Assembly: GCF_023923205.1 (NCBI RefSeq)
Contig: NZ_CP099490.1
Span: 1,860,001-1,924,000 of the forward strand
Source of the DNA: Ornithinimicrobium cryptoxanthini
GTDB lineage: Bacteria; Actinomycetota; Actinomycetes; Actinomycetales; Dermatophilaceae
Length of the DNA stretch: 64,000 bases
Direction of reading: 5' to 3'
Each line of letters starts with the position of its first letter. Position 1 is the first letter of the stretch. Position numbers and translations under genes: made by a program. Under the pieces are notes generated by a model, which saw nothing but the letters and a program-made list of their open reading frames with translations, had not been told where the DNA came from and did not search any database. Positions 41,345 through 49,753 of the stretch are shown piece after piece.

Positions 41345-43294
41345 GCCGACACCACCTGGCTCGCCGGCTCGGCGGGCAGCCGGGCACTGACCAGGGTCCC
41401 CCCGCGTGGTGCGGGCGCCACCCTGAGCGCGCCGCCGAGCAGCTCGGCCCGGGACCGCATGCTGCCGATGCCGGCGCCGGACTCGCGCAGGTCCTCGGCG
41501 ACACCCGCCCCGTCGTCCCGGATGGTCAGCGTGACCTCCTGGGTGGACAGCTCCAGGTCAATCTCGACCAGCTCGGCCCCTGCGTGCTTGGCGACGTTGA
41601 CCAACGCCTCCTGGACGATCCGGAGCACGGCCACCTGCGTCGCGGCCGGCAGGCTGTTGAGGGCGTGGCTCGCGGTGAGTCGGACCTGCAGGGCCGACTC
41701 ACTCGTGAAGCGGTCGCAGAGCTGGGTCAGGGCACCGACGAGGCCGAGCTGCGCGAGCTCTGCGGGATACAGGTCGTGCACGAGGCTGCGGATGTCGGCG
41801 GTGGCCTGACCGACGAGGGCATGAAGCTGCTCCAGGTCCGCAGTCAGCGCCGGCGTGGTCGGGGGCACGGTGTCCAGGCAGGCCTCGAGGCGCAGACGCA
41901 TGCTGGCGAGGACCGGTCCGAGTCCGTCGTGAAGGTCCCGATGGATCCGCAGGCCGCTCCTCCTCCTGCGCGGCGCAGAGCGCACCCACCTCCTCCCCGC
42001 GGTGGGTCAGCGGGTGCACCACGGTGATGCCGCGCACCCCGACGAGCTCTGCGGCGTCGCCGACCTGCCCGTGCGGCGGCTGCTCACCGTGCGCTGCACC
42101 CAGGTGCAGCGCAGAGTCGTGGGCATACCAGATCTCCACCTGTGTCAGGTCGAGCGCGCGGGCGATCGTGCGCGCGATGGTCGGCAGCACCTCCTGTGGC
42201 TCGGGGACCGACTCCAGGCGCCGACCCAGTTCGGAGACCACCGTGTAGGGATCGACCTGCTGTCCGTACATCAGCCGGTTCACTCCCAGCTGCAGGCGCT
42301 CGCGGACCGGTGCGAACAGGACCGCGACCAGGCCGGTGGCAGCCAGCGAGACCCAGGTGGCGTCCCGCTGGGCCTGGACCAGCGAGGCGAGGTAGGCGAC
42401 CACGAGCAGGTAGGTCCCCAGCAGCACGGCGGTGAGCGCGGCATACACGAGGGTCCGGTTGACGATCCGGTCGATGTCATACAGCCCGTGCCGCAGGATC
42501 GCGATGCCCACCGCCAGATACAGGACGCTCAGCGCCAGGGTCTCCAGCGCGGCGTCCAGGACCGGCGGTGCCTCGACGAAGGGGTCCACGGCGAGGAACG
42601 ACCCGACCAGCACCGCGGCATACGCGAACCAGGCGATCTGGCGTCGCTCGGTCTCCTCTGCGGCGCGGTAGCGGAACACCAGGGAGACCGCTCCGGCGAT
42701 CACGCTGACGAAGAGGATGTAGACCCCGACGTCGGTGAGCACGCTGAGGACCGCGGCCGCCTCCGTGGGCGCACTCAAGGGGTTGTCGACCGGGATCACC
42801 CCGAGCTCCGGCCCGAAAGTGCCGCACACGAGCAGCAGGCTCCCTCCCAGCCCGGCCACCCGGGCCGCCCACCGCCACCGTCGGGAGGGCAGCGACCCGG
42901 TGGGATAGAGCAGGAGCAGGAACGGCATCGAGGCCAGCCACAGGACCCAGCCGAGGTTCGCTACGACACCGGCCACACCGTGGCCAGGAGCGCCGCCGGC
43001 AGCGGCGTAGCTGGCGTAGGCGCGGGCGCTGAGGGACAGGGCGAGGGCCAGGCCGAAGCCCAGCCACAGCCAGCCGTAGCGGTTGGCGGGGCGGCGCCCA
43101 GCCACCAGGACGCCGAGAATCGGAGCGCCGACGGCACCGAGGACGGAGACGACCTGGCCGGACCAGGGGACGTATCCCGCAGGCACCGGGGCAGACCAGC
43201 CCAGGGCGAGGAACCACAGGGCTACGGCCAGCAGGACGAGACTGGTGCCGCACACGAGCCACGCCGCACGGGTGGTGTGTGCTGCCCGGTGCAT
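41341..43294 (-). pseudogene. Sensor histidine kinase, disrupted by frameshift and internal deletion
   Basis: Two frames together make one kinase. From ATG 43294 (GGAGG five bases upstream) the protein has eight or so membrane helices and a GAF-like domain ending 'LTHRGEEVGALCAAQEEER' near 41960. The reading frame then derails and stops only at 41699. In the +1 frame the sequence continues with the H-box 'RIHRDLHDGLGPVL' and a normal HATPase_c domain ending at 41341. Compared with relatives, about 50 residues between GAF and H-box also seem missing, so an internal deletion not divisible by three is more likely than a single-base error. The response regulator downstream is intact. Confidence 0.78.
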
Positions 43295-43362
43295 GGTGGC
43301 CTCCGTCCGGAGGGGCCGGCCCAGCGGCGCGGGGCGCCAGGGGGGTCCGCCCCGCATCCTGG

Positions 43363-44088
43363 TCACGATAGCGGAACAGCACCTGCGGGAGCGGGGACGG
43401 GGGAGTGGTTGCCGGTGGTCAGGCCGGCCCACTCGGGGTCGGACAGTGACAGGGCACTCCGGGCCGTGGCGCCCATCCCGACGAGCAGGAGCGCAGAGGC
43501 CACCAGTGTCAGCGGCAGACTGGACCCGGCGTTGGAGAACACCAGCATGCTGAGGATGATGGCCCCGGCCGGCAGGCGTCCGATGACACGCGCACGGAGG
43601 AGGGCGACGGCGAGGACGATGTTTCCGAGGGTGAACCCGGCGATAAACATCAGCAGGGCGAAGAGGAAGCCAGGCGTCTGCTCCATCTCCACGACGAGGG
43701 TCTCCATGACCGGGTGGGAGTCCCGCACGGCCGCCATGCCGCCGGTGAGCACGTTGCCGAAGATGTTGTGCCCGGCGGCCCCGAGGACGCCGACCATGGC
43801 GAGCGCACCGCCGATATGGGCCAGGACCGGGGACCGTCCGCGCGTGAGGTGGACCATGCCCCACACTGCCGGGACCAGGAGGATGACCGAGATCATGTCG
43901 ATGACGGTCATCAGCTGCCAGAGGCCGGGGCTGGCGTCGATGGCGGCGAGGAGCTCTTGCTCCCCGGTTGTGCCTCCGAAGGCGGTGAGGCGCAGCACCT
44001 GGCCTGCCGCGAGGGCGACCGGTGCGGCGATCAGGCTCACACCGGCCAGGGTGCGGCCGAAGTTGTTCGGGTCGGTGATGTTCAACAT
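43363..44088 (-). CDS. Multi-pass membrane protein of unknown function (DUF4386-like)
   Basis: A 241-residue protein with seven or so hydrophobic helices; the pattern 'LAGVSLIAAPVALAAGQVL', 'IDMISVILLVPAVWGMVHL' and 'GFLFALLMFIAGFTLGNIV' resembles DUF4386-type membrane proteins but I am not certain. AAGGAG about eight bases upstream supports ATG 44088. It lies just upstream of the disrupted kinase on the same strand and may share its transcript or be a target of the regulator; this is inference. Confidence 0.65.
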   Translation of the reverse strand: MLNITDPNNFGRTLAGVSLIAAPVALAAGQVLRLTAFGGTTGEQELLAAIDASPGLWQLMTVIDMISVILLVPAVWGMVHLTRGRSPVLAHIGGALAMVGVLGAAGHNIFGNVLTGGMAAVRDSHPVMETLVVEMEQTPGFLFALLMFIAGFTLGNIVLAVALLRARVIGRLPAGAIILSMLVFSNAGSSLPLTLVASALLLVGMGATARSALSLSDPEWAGLTTGNHSPVPAPAGAVPLS

Positions 44089-44264
44089 GACGTGGACTCC
44101 TTGGTGAGCGGGTGGGACGTCGTCCAGCCTTCCCTCCGAACCGCCCCGGGTCATGAGAGCAGACCCCCAAGTTCGCCCCAGATCCCAGACGTCGTAGGGC
44201 CCCGCCCCCACCTGCCACCGCATCTGGGCTGGCCACTGCGCCCCGCCCCAGTTAGCGTCTGGCT

Positions 44265-45173
44265 ATGGACAGACTCCACCGCGAGGGGCTCGTCCTCGAC
44301 ATCCTGGACGGCGGACCGGGCGACGGCGAGCTGGTGGTCCTGCTGCACGGTTTCCCGCAGGACGCCACGACGTGGGGGAGGGTCGTGCCACACCTGCACC
44401 GAGCCGGGCTACGCACCCTCGCGCCGCACCAGCGCGGCTACTCGCCGGGCGCCCGCCCAAGGCGAGTCTCGGCATACCGCATGGAGGAGCTGGTCGGCGA
44501 CGCGCTCGCCCTGCTGGATGGCGCCGGTGTCCGTCGGGCGCACGTGGTCGGGCACGACTGGGGCGGCGCGGTGGCGTGGGCGCTGGCGCAGCGGCATCCC
44601 GAGCGGGTGGCGAGCCTTGTGGTGCTGTCCACGCCCCACCCGGAGGCGTTGGGCTGGGCCTTGCGGCACGGTGACCAGGCCCGGCGCAGCTGGTACATCC
44701 TGGCCTTCCAGCTCCCGGTGCTGCCACAGGTCCTCGGGGCCCGGATGCTGCGGTCCGGGGCACTGCAACGCTGGGGCGTCCCGGAGGACGACAGCCAGAG
44801 GTATGCCGCGCGGCTGGGTCGACCAGGGGCCCTCCGGGGACCCATCAACTGGTATCGAGCCGCCGTGCGCGACTTGTTCCGTCGGTCGAGGGCCGGTGGC
44901 GGGGATGTCACCGTGCCGACGACCTATGTGTGGGGCTCTCTGGACCCGTTCCTCGGGCGTGACGCGGCTGAGCGCACCGCCCGCCACGTGTCCGGCGACT
45001 ACCGCTTCGTCGAGGTCGCTGGCGGACACTGGCTGGCCGAGCGGCAGCCGGTGCTGGTGGCGCGCGAGATCCTGGCTCGCATCCGCGCGGGGGAGCAGGG
45101 GCCCTGTGACTCGCGACCAGCGGCATGTCCGGATGATGCCACGCAGGTAGTAATCGGTATCCTACCGAGGTAG
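44265..45173 (+). CDS. Alpha/beta hydrolase, epoxide-hydrolase/haloalkane-type
   Basis: A 302-residue hydrolase with an Asp nucleophile in 'VVGHDWGGAVAWALA', oxyanion 'LLHGFPQDATTWGRV', a charge-relay Asp in 'VWGSLDPFLG' and His in 'VEVAGGHWLAERQ'. An Asp nucleophile and 'HGFP' favour epoxide-hydrolase-like chemistry. ATG 44265 follows TAGCGT by six bases (leaderless). The last ~20 residues run into the operator of the MazEF-like module, so the C-terminus may be an accidental extension. Confidence 0.85.
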   Translation: MDRLHREGLVLDILDGGPGDGELVVLLHGFPQDATTWGRVVPHLHRAGLRTLAPHQRGYSPGARPRRVSAYRMEELVGDALALLDGAGVRRAHVVGHDWGGAVAWALAQRHPERVASLVVLSTPHPEALGWALRHGDQARRSWYILAFQLPVLPQVLGARMLRSGALQRWGVPEDDSQRYAARLGRPGALRGPINWYRAAVRDLFRRSRAGGGDVTVPTTYVWGSLDPFLGRDAAERTARHVSGDYRFVEVAGGHWLAERQPVLVAREILARIRAGEQGPCDSRPAACPDDATQVVIGILPR

Positions 45174-45178
45174 GATAC
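45157..45178. promoter_or_regulatory. Perfect palindrome upstream of MazEF-like module (antitoxin operator)
   Basis: Arms GTATCCTACC and GGTAGGATAC are exact complements around a 2-base centre. The palindrome ends four bases before the antitoxin ATG and overlaps the hydrolase stop. Ribbon-helix-helix antitoxins usually bind such a site with their toxin to repress the pair. Its AT-richer sequence stands out from the flanks. Confidence 0.75.
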
Positions 45179-45182
45179 ATGC

Positions 45183-45413
45183 ATGAAGGTGAGTGTGAGT
45201 CTGAGCGAAGAGGACCTCGCGGCCCTCGACCGGTATGTCCAGCAAGCCGGTCTCGAGTCGAGGTCGGCTGCCGTCCAGCAGGCCATCCGCCGATTGCAGG
45301 ACCCGCAGCTGGAGGCGGACTATGCCGCCGCCTGGCAGGAGTGGGCCATCGCAGGAGATGAAGACGCATGGGCCGCAGCGTCCTCGGACGGGCTCACCGA
45401 TGCTGCGCGGTGA
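45183..45413 (+). CDS. Ribbon-helix-helix antitoxin (MazE/CopG type)
   Basis: A 76-residue protein starting '[19 protein letters not shown]', a typical ribbon-helix-helix, followed by '[15 protein letters not shown]' and an acidic tail ('[14 protein letters not shown]') of the sort that wraps the toxin. The ATG sits four bases after the palindrome. It overlaps the toxin start by 14 bases. Confidence 0.87.
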   Translation: MKVSVSLSEEDLAALDRYVQQAGLESRSAAVQQAIRRLQDPQLEADYAAAWQEWAIAGDEDAWAAASSDGLTDAAR

Positions 45414-45747
45414 GATTCTTCTCGTCGACCTGGACCCCGTACGCGGTAGCGAGGCCAACAAGCGTCGGCCCGCGGTGCTCGTCAGCAATGACCAGGCCAA
45501 CACCATGGCCCAGCGGCTCGGTCGCGGAGTAGTGACCGTGGCACCCGTCACCAGCAACGCGGAGCGGGTCTTTCCGTTCCAGGTGCTGCTGCCAGCGGAC
45601 GAGACAGGACTGCGGATGGACTCCAAAGTCCAAGCTGAGCAGGTGCGTTCGGTCGCAGTTGAGCGGGTGGGCCCTGCACTAGGCCGAGTTCCGCCTGGCC
45701 TCATGGCTGCGGTCGACGAAGCGCTGCGCCTCCATCTGCAGTTGTGA
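45400..45747 (+). CDS. MazF/PemK-type toxin endoribonuclease
   Basis: A 115-residue protein of the MazF/PemK fold: '[31 protein letters not shown]' region, with the conserved 'RGEI-L-DLDPxRGSE' and '[11 protein letters not shown]' blocks, and '[10 protein letters not shown]' and '[11 protein letters not shown]' later. Members cut mRNA when freed from the antitoxin. ATG 45400 overlaps the antitoxin reading frame by 14 bases. Cleavage specificity is not predictable. Confidence 0.92.
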   Translation: MLRGEILLVDLDPVRGSEANKRRPAVLVSNDQANTMAQRLGRGVVTVAPVTSNAERVFPFQVLLPADETGLRMDSKVQAEQVRSVAVERVGPALGRVPPGLMAAVDEALRLHLQL

Positions 45748-45762
45748 CCGCGCGACGCGCGG
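45748..45762. terminator. Short hairpin directly after the toxin stop
   Basis: CCGCGCG and CGCGCGG flank a single base immediately after the TGA. It is GC-only with no T-run and could mark the end of the toxin-antitoxin transcript. Confidence 0.35.
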
Positions 45763-45912
45763 CATGACCGGATGTGTTTGCTCGGCTACTCGCGAACACC
45801 TCACTCAGGTGCGCGCGGCCCGGACCGGCCGTCCAGCCGGGTGCGCAAACCGTGACCTGGTCGTGACCCACGGGGTGGCTCCGCGCAGCACACTGGACTC
45901 CACAGGAGGTGC

Positions 45913-47328
45913 GTGCGGGTGCGACGGACATGGGCTTCACGACGTGGGTGGCGGGCCTCTAATCGGGTGTGGACTGGCTCGCTTCTGACGGGTTTGCTCC
46001 TGGTGAGCGCTTGCGGGACGCAGAGCGGGGCAGGACCGGGCGACTCGCCAGGCGGAGCCCCCACCACCACGACGGGGGGCATCGCCGGCTTCCCGGCGTG
46101 CGCCGACGTGCCCCAGATACGGGCCGACGAGTCGCTCTACCGGGACGAACCGGTCCACGGCAACGCCGACGAACTGGTCCAGGAGGTCCACGAGTGGGCG
46201 GCCGGGCAGCCGGGCTTCGTCGAGATCGGGCTGGACCGGGAACGCAACGGGTGGGTCACGCTCTGGGTCAAGGACGCCGACGTCGAGGCCATGTCCGAGC
46301 AGGTCGCCCAACGCTGGCCCGGCGAGGGGATCGTGGTGGTGGAGTTGCCCTGGACCGTCGGCGAGCTGGAGTCGCTCGCCACCGAGGTCAATGCTGCCCT
46401 GGACCAGGCCGGCGTGCGCACCGGCGGGACCGCGTTGATGCCGCACCATGGTGTGGCGGAGATCGGCCTCGGGGTGATCACACCGGAAGCCGAGGAGGTC
46501 CTGGCTCAGTTCGCCGGACGCCCCGTCTGCGTCGAGGGAATCCCCGCCGACGAGGCACCGCAGGAGAAGGGACAGCTGATGGCCGGCGAGGGCTGGCGCC
46601 TGCTCGGGGAGGACGAGACCGGCGAGGCCTACCGTTCGGGGGTCGCGACGACGGATGCTCAGCTGGACCAGTTGTGGGCGCTGGCCGGCCTCGAGGGCGA
46701 GCCCGCGACCGTCGAGTGGGACAGCGAGATCGCCGTGTGGTTCGGCGCGGTCTACGGGAGCGGGTGCCCGGTCCGGATGGACGGCGTGGTCGTGGAGGGC
46801 GACCTGCTGCATGCGGACCTGGTGGTCCCGAACGCGGTGTACGGCTGCGCCGACGACGCCAACCCGCACGCCTTCGTGGTGGCGGTGGAGCGGCAGCTGC
46901 TGCCGGAGGGGCCTTTCCGGGTGCAGCTCGAGGCCCGCGATCCCTATCCCGGTACCGCGGAGGAGCGCACCGTCGTCGACGTCGACCTGTCCGCTCCCGG
47001 CAACACCGCTACCGACGAGCAGCTGCACATGGACCCGACCTTGGCCCTACCTGCCGAGCCCCCGCTCGTCACGGACGGCGATGCGCTCCACGGTGACGAG
47101 GCGGTGCGCTACTTCTACCGACACGACCCGGGGTGCGAAGTCCCCACCCTCGGCCCGCTCGACGGATCGACCTGGCGGCTGGCGGACCGGGAGGCGCCCT
47201 GGGACGTGGAGGACGGCGAGGTGCTCACCCTCTACCCGCTCGGCGGGGAGGCCGACCAGATCATCGCCTCCACGCAGCAGATGGACTGGATCTTCGCGCG
47301 GCTCCCCGAGGGCAACACCTGCCCCTGA
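45913..47328 (+). CDS. Putative secreted lipoprotein of unknown function
   Basis: A 471-residue protein with a basic N-terminus, hydrophobic helix and lipobox 'LLVSACG' (Cys about residue 34), followed by a Gly/Pro/Thr linker. Two related modules of about 90 residues follow ('FVEIGLDRERNGWVTLWV' and 'VAEIGLGVITPEAEEVL'), then a C-terminal region with several Cys. I do not recognise a family. AGGAG four to five bases upstream supports GTG 45913; GTG 45919 is in frame two codons on. It lies between two toxin-antitoxin modules in a region of accessory genes. Confidence 0.75.
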   Translation: MRVRRTWASRRGWRASNRVWTGSLLTGLLLVSACGTQSGAGPGDSPGGAPTTTTGGIAGFPACADVPQIRADESLYRDEPVHGNADELVQEVHEWAAGQPGFVEIGLDRERNGWVTLWVKDADVEAMSEQVAQRWPGEGIVVVELPWTVGELESLATEVNAALDQAGVRTGGTALMPHHGVAEIGLGVITPEAEEVLAQFAGRPVCVEGIPADEAPQEKGQLMAGEGWRLLGEDETGEAYRSGVATTDAQLDQLWALAGLEGEPATVEWDSEIAVWFGAVYGSGCPVRMDGVVVEGDLLHADLVVPNAVYGCADDANPHAFVVAVERQLLPEGPFRVQLEARDPYPGTAEERTVVDVDLSAPGNTATDEQLHMDPTLALPAEPPLVTDGDALHGDEAVRYFYRHDPGCEVPTLGPLDGSTWRLADREAPWDVEDGEVLTLYPLGGEADQIIASTQQMDWIFARLPEGNTCP

Positions 47329-47364
47329 GGCCGTCGAGTGTCGACCTCGCACCAGCCGCGCCGA

Positions 47365-47663
47365 TCAAGGCTTCGGCCTGAGTATCCAGGCCAAGACCTC
47401 GTGCAGCCGGTCCGCGTCATCGTCCCCGTTTCCACTGAATAGTCGATGCACGGGGCCGGCCACTGAGGACCGTAGGACTCCACGACGCCGCTGTCGGGGT
47501 ATCGCTCGGCAAAGCGCAACGGATCCGCCTCCCAGAGCATGTCCTCACACTCGCGACAGGCGCCCCGTGGGGTCGCGCTAGTTGTGGGGGCGCGCATCCT
47601 GGAGTACTGCCGGATCACCTCCGAGTCGTCAGTGCCGGTGCCACGCTGCTCTAATCCGGGCAT
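47365..47663 (-). pseudogene. Possible frameshifted short protein of unknown function
   Basis: From ATG 47663 a frame with plausible coding text ('CRECEDMLWEADPLRFAERY', 'ESYGPQWPAPCIDY') runs to about 47440. The normal-looking continuation ('GNGDDDADRLHEVLAWILRP', then a TGA at 47365) is in a different frame. The original frame stays open to 47232, into the lipoprotein gene, with poorer codon use. A single small indel near 47440 would restore a ~99-residue protein. I do not recognise the family. The remaining bases of 47329-47901 show no other gene. Confidence 0.35.
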
Positions 47664-47901
47664 CTCGCCTCCTGGCCAGAGCGGGCCATCTGGACGCCGA
47701 CCTCGGCCCTGTTGGCACTGTCCGCGTGGCGTGCGCGTCGACAGGGAGCGACTCAGCCACCCGCCACTTCCTGACGGTGCAACAACGTCATCGGGACATG
47801 GCCTCACGACCTACCTGCGGCAGAGCTGGACGTTTCCAGGGGCGGCTGGAGTTGACCGCGGCTGGCGGGGACAGCGTCAGTTCGTTCGCGATACTGGACT
47901 C

Positions 47902-48531
47902 GTGGTGACTACTGCTCTTGGGACGCAGCTGGAGCAGGTCGTGTGGATCGGTGGCGGCTCCGGCTCGGGCAAGTCCACCGTGGCTCGTCGACTGGCTGAG
48001 CAGGGCGGGATGCGGCTGTACTCCACCGATGAGGCGATGAGCAGGCATGCTGACCGGATGTGCCCGGCCCAGGCTCCACTCCTGGCCGCGTTCAGGACCA
48101 TGGATATGGACCAACGCTGGTGCCAGCGCTCGCCTGAGCAGATGTTGGAGACGTTCCACTGGTTCGCCGGTGAGGGGTTCGGCCTGATCGTGGAGGACCT
48201 GCTGGCGTTGCCTCGTGAGCCTGTCATCGTCGAGGGCTTCCGACTCCTGCCCCGTCTGGTCGCGCCGTTGTCCGCCGCTGGCCGAAGCGTCTGGCTCTTG
48301 GCCACACCGGAGTTCCGGCGGAAGGCATTCGCTACACGAGGCTCGCTGTGGCAGATCGCCAACAGGACCAGCAACCCGGAGCTGGCCTTGTCGAACCTGC
48401 TGGAGCGCGACCGGCTGTTCACCAATCAGTTGACGACAGAGGTCGAAACCAGGGGGTTGCGGGCCGTCGAGGTGGATGTCGAACTGACTACCGAGGAACT
48501 CATGACGCGTGTTCGTCAGGCGCTTGAGTGA
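47902..48531 (+). CDS. P-loop kinase-like AAA protein
   Basis: A 209-residue P-loop protein: Walker A 'IGGGSGSGKSTVARRL' near residue 17, then 'RLYSTDEAM' where kinases of this type bind substrate and 'PVIVEGFRLLPRLV' as a Walker B-like strand. It resembles small nucleotide or antibiotic kinases and uridine-kinase-like proteins; the substrate is unknown. GTG 47902 has no ribosome site, but GATACT lies six bases upstream, suggesting leaderless expression; GTG 47905 is adjacent. It is in the accessory patch between the toxin-antitoxin modules. Confidence 0.72.
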   Translation: MVTTALGTQLEQVVWIGGGSGSGKSTVARRLAEQGGMRLYSTDEAMSRHADRMCPAQAPLLAAFRTMDMDQRWCQRSPEQMLETFHWFAGEGFGLIVEDLLALPREPVIVEGFRLLPRLVAPLSAAGRSVWLLATPEFRRKAFATRGSLWQIANRTSNPELALSNLLERDRLFTNQLTTEVETRGLRAVEVDVELTTEELMTRVRQALE

Positions 48532-48604
48532 TCACCGTCGGATAAGGCGGCGCATCCGGCGGTGGTCGGAGGCGGCGCGCTGGGCGCGGCAACACCGCCT
48601 GTCG

Positions 48605-48868
48605 TCAGCGGCGCTGGTAGATCTCGCGACGGTGCCCCACGGCCAACACCAGGATCACCAGGACTCCGTCGTTGATCTCGTACACGATCCGGTAGTCACC
48701 TGTGCGCACCCGCCACTCCCCGGCGCCGCCGACAAGCTTCTTGGCCGCAGATGGGCGCGGGTCGGTCGCCAGGAGCTCGATCGCGGCCTGGACTCGACGC
48801 CGAGCGGAAGGGTCAAGCTTGCGAAGCTGCCGGGATGCTGCCGGGGACAGGTCGATCCGGTAGGTCAT
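48605..48868 (-). CDS. RelE/ParE-family toxin
   Basis: An 87-residue RelE-type toxin: 'YRIDLSPAASRQLRKLDPSARRRVQAAI' start and 'EWRVRTGDYRIVYEINDG' with the Arg and Tyr typical of ribosome-dependent mRNA cleavage, ending 'LAVGHRREIYQRR'. It overlaps the antitoxin stop by four bases (ATGA). It is the second toxin-antitoxin module within 4 kb. Confidence 0.93.
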   Translation of the reverse strand: MTYRIDLSPAASRQLRKLDPSARRRVQAAIELLATDPRPSAAKKLVGGAGEWRVRTGDYRIVYEINDGVLVILVLAVGHRREIYQRR

Positions 48869-49125
48869 AGCAGACCGAGATCAGCCTTGACCTGGTCCCA
48901 AGGAATCGTTCCCTCGTGAGCAATCTCCGCACGCGCGGCCTGTGCTGCCTCGATGTCGGCGAGATCCTCCGCGGCCTCGATGAGACGGTCTAGGTCGTCG
49001 GCGTCGATGACCGCCGCCACCCGCCGTCCACGGCGCGTGAGATAGATGGGGGCGTGTCCCACCCGCGCCGCGTCGACCACATCTGCGAGGCGGGCTCGCG
49101 CATCGGTGACCGTCAGTTCCCTCAT
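48865..49125 (-). CDS. Phd/YefM-family antitoxin
   Basis: An 86-residue antitoxin: 'LTVTDARARLADVVDAA' and 'YLTRRGRRVAAVIDADD' form the Phd/YefM DNA-binding fold, followed by an acidic helical tail that would cover the toxin. ATG 49125 fits the family N-terminus. It is first in its operon and presumably represses it. Confidence 0.92.
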   Translation of the reverse strand: MRELTVTDARARLADVVDAARVGHAPIYLTRRGRRVAAVIDADDLDRLIEAAEDLADIEAAQAARAEIAHEGTIPWDQVKADLGLL

Positions 49126-49308
49126 GCACCCATCATGCGCTACAACCGCCGAAATGTATACCCCAGCGGGACTGGCTCAACGCGCTGTCAATCGGCACTT
49201 CCGGCCTCCGATGCGCTGTCCCGCCGACCATCCGCTACTCCGCGGCCCGGTCGCCTCAGACATCAGCTCCCAAACATCCGGACATCGGCGTGATGTGGGT
49301 ATCGGTTG

Positions 49309-49690
49309 TCAAGAGGCCTCGTCGTCAAGGCCGGTGAGCAGTTTGTCGTAGATGTCGGCGCGTCGGGTCCGGCCCTTGGCGCAGGCGTCGTGGCGCTGGG
49401 CGAGCAGGGTGGAGCGGAAGGCGATGCTGGTCTGGAAGAAGGTGGAGGTCTCGCAGATCGCCTCGTAGACGCAGTCCATGGTCGTGGGTCTGGTGCAGGG
49501 CTCTTGTCCGCGGAGAAGCGCACGTCCCGGTAGGGACGGAAGACCGTGGCCGGGCCGAACTCGCCAGCCAGCTCGTCCATGACGGCTTCGATCCGGCCCG
49601 CACATGCTGGAGGTAGTCCTGCTGGTGCGCCGTCCAGTAGGTGCGGCTCCACGCGCGCACTTTGATGATTCAACGCGACCCCTTGTGGAG
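49309..49690 (-). pseudogene. Decayed DUF2461-family gene fused to an unidentified C-terminal remnant
   Basis: Pieces of one protein appear in three frames. 'WSRTYWTAHQQDYLQHVRAG' (about 49590-49650) and, in another frame, 'AVMDELAGEFGPATVFRPYR' with 'DVRFSADKSP' match the N-terminal half of DUF2461 proteins. A third frame then gives 'TMDCVYEAICETSTFFQTSI' and 'RTRRADIYDKLLTGLDDEAS' to the stop at 49309, with very good codon use but no family I can name. The gene has lost its start and at least two frames. The rest of 49126-49753 holds no intact gene. Confidence 0.6.
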
Positions 49691-49753
49691 GGTGGTAAGG
49701 CAGCCGTATTGTTGGTGGGCTGGTCTTCTCGGCGCGAGGTTAAGGAGCGTCCG

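Noticed and set aside
42002..44107. Long plus-strand frame opposite the histidine kinase and membrane protein genes
   Set aside because: The minus-strand genes have clear domains, membrane helices and ribosome sites; this frame has none.
43295..44236. Upstream extension of the histidine kinase frame beyond 43294
   Set aside because: ATG 43294 has an ideal GGAGG site, and the upstream text is antisense-like and overlaps the neighbouring membrane protein gene in another frame.
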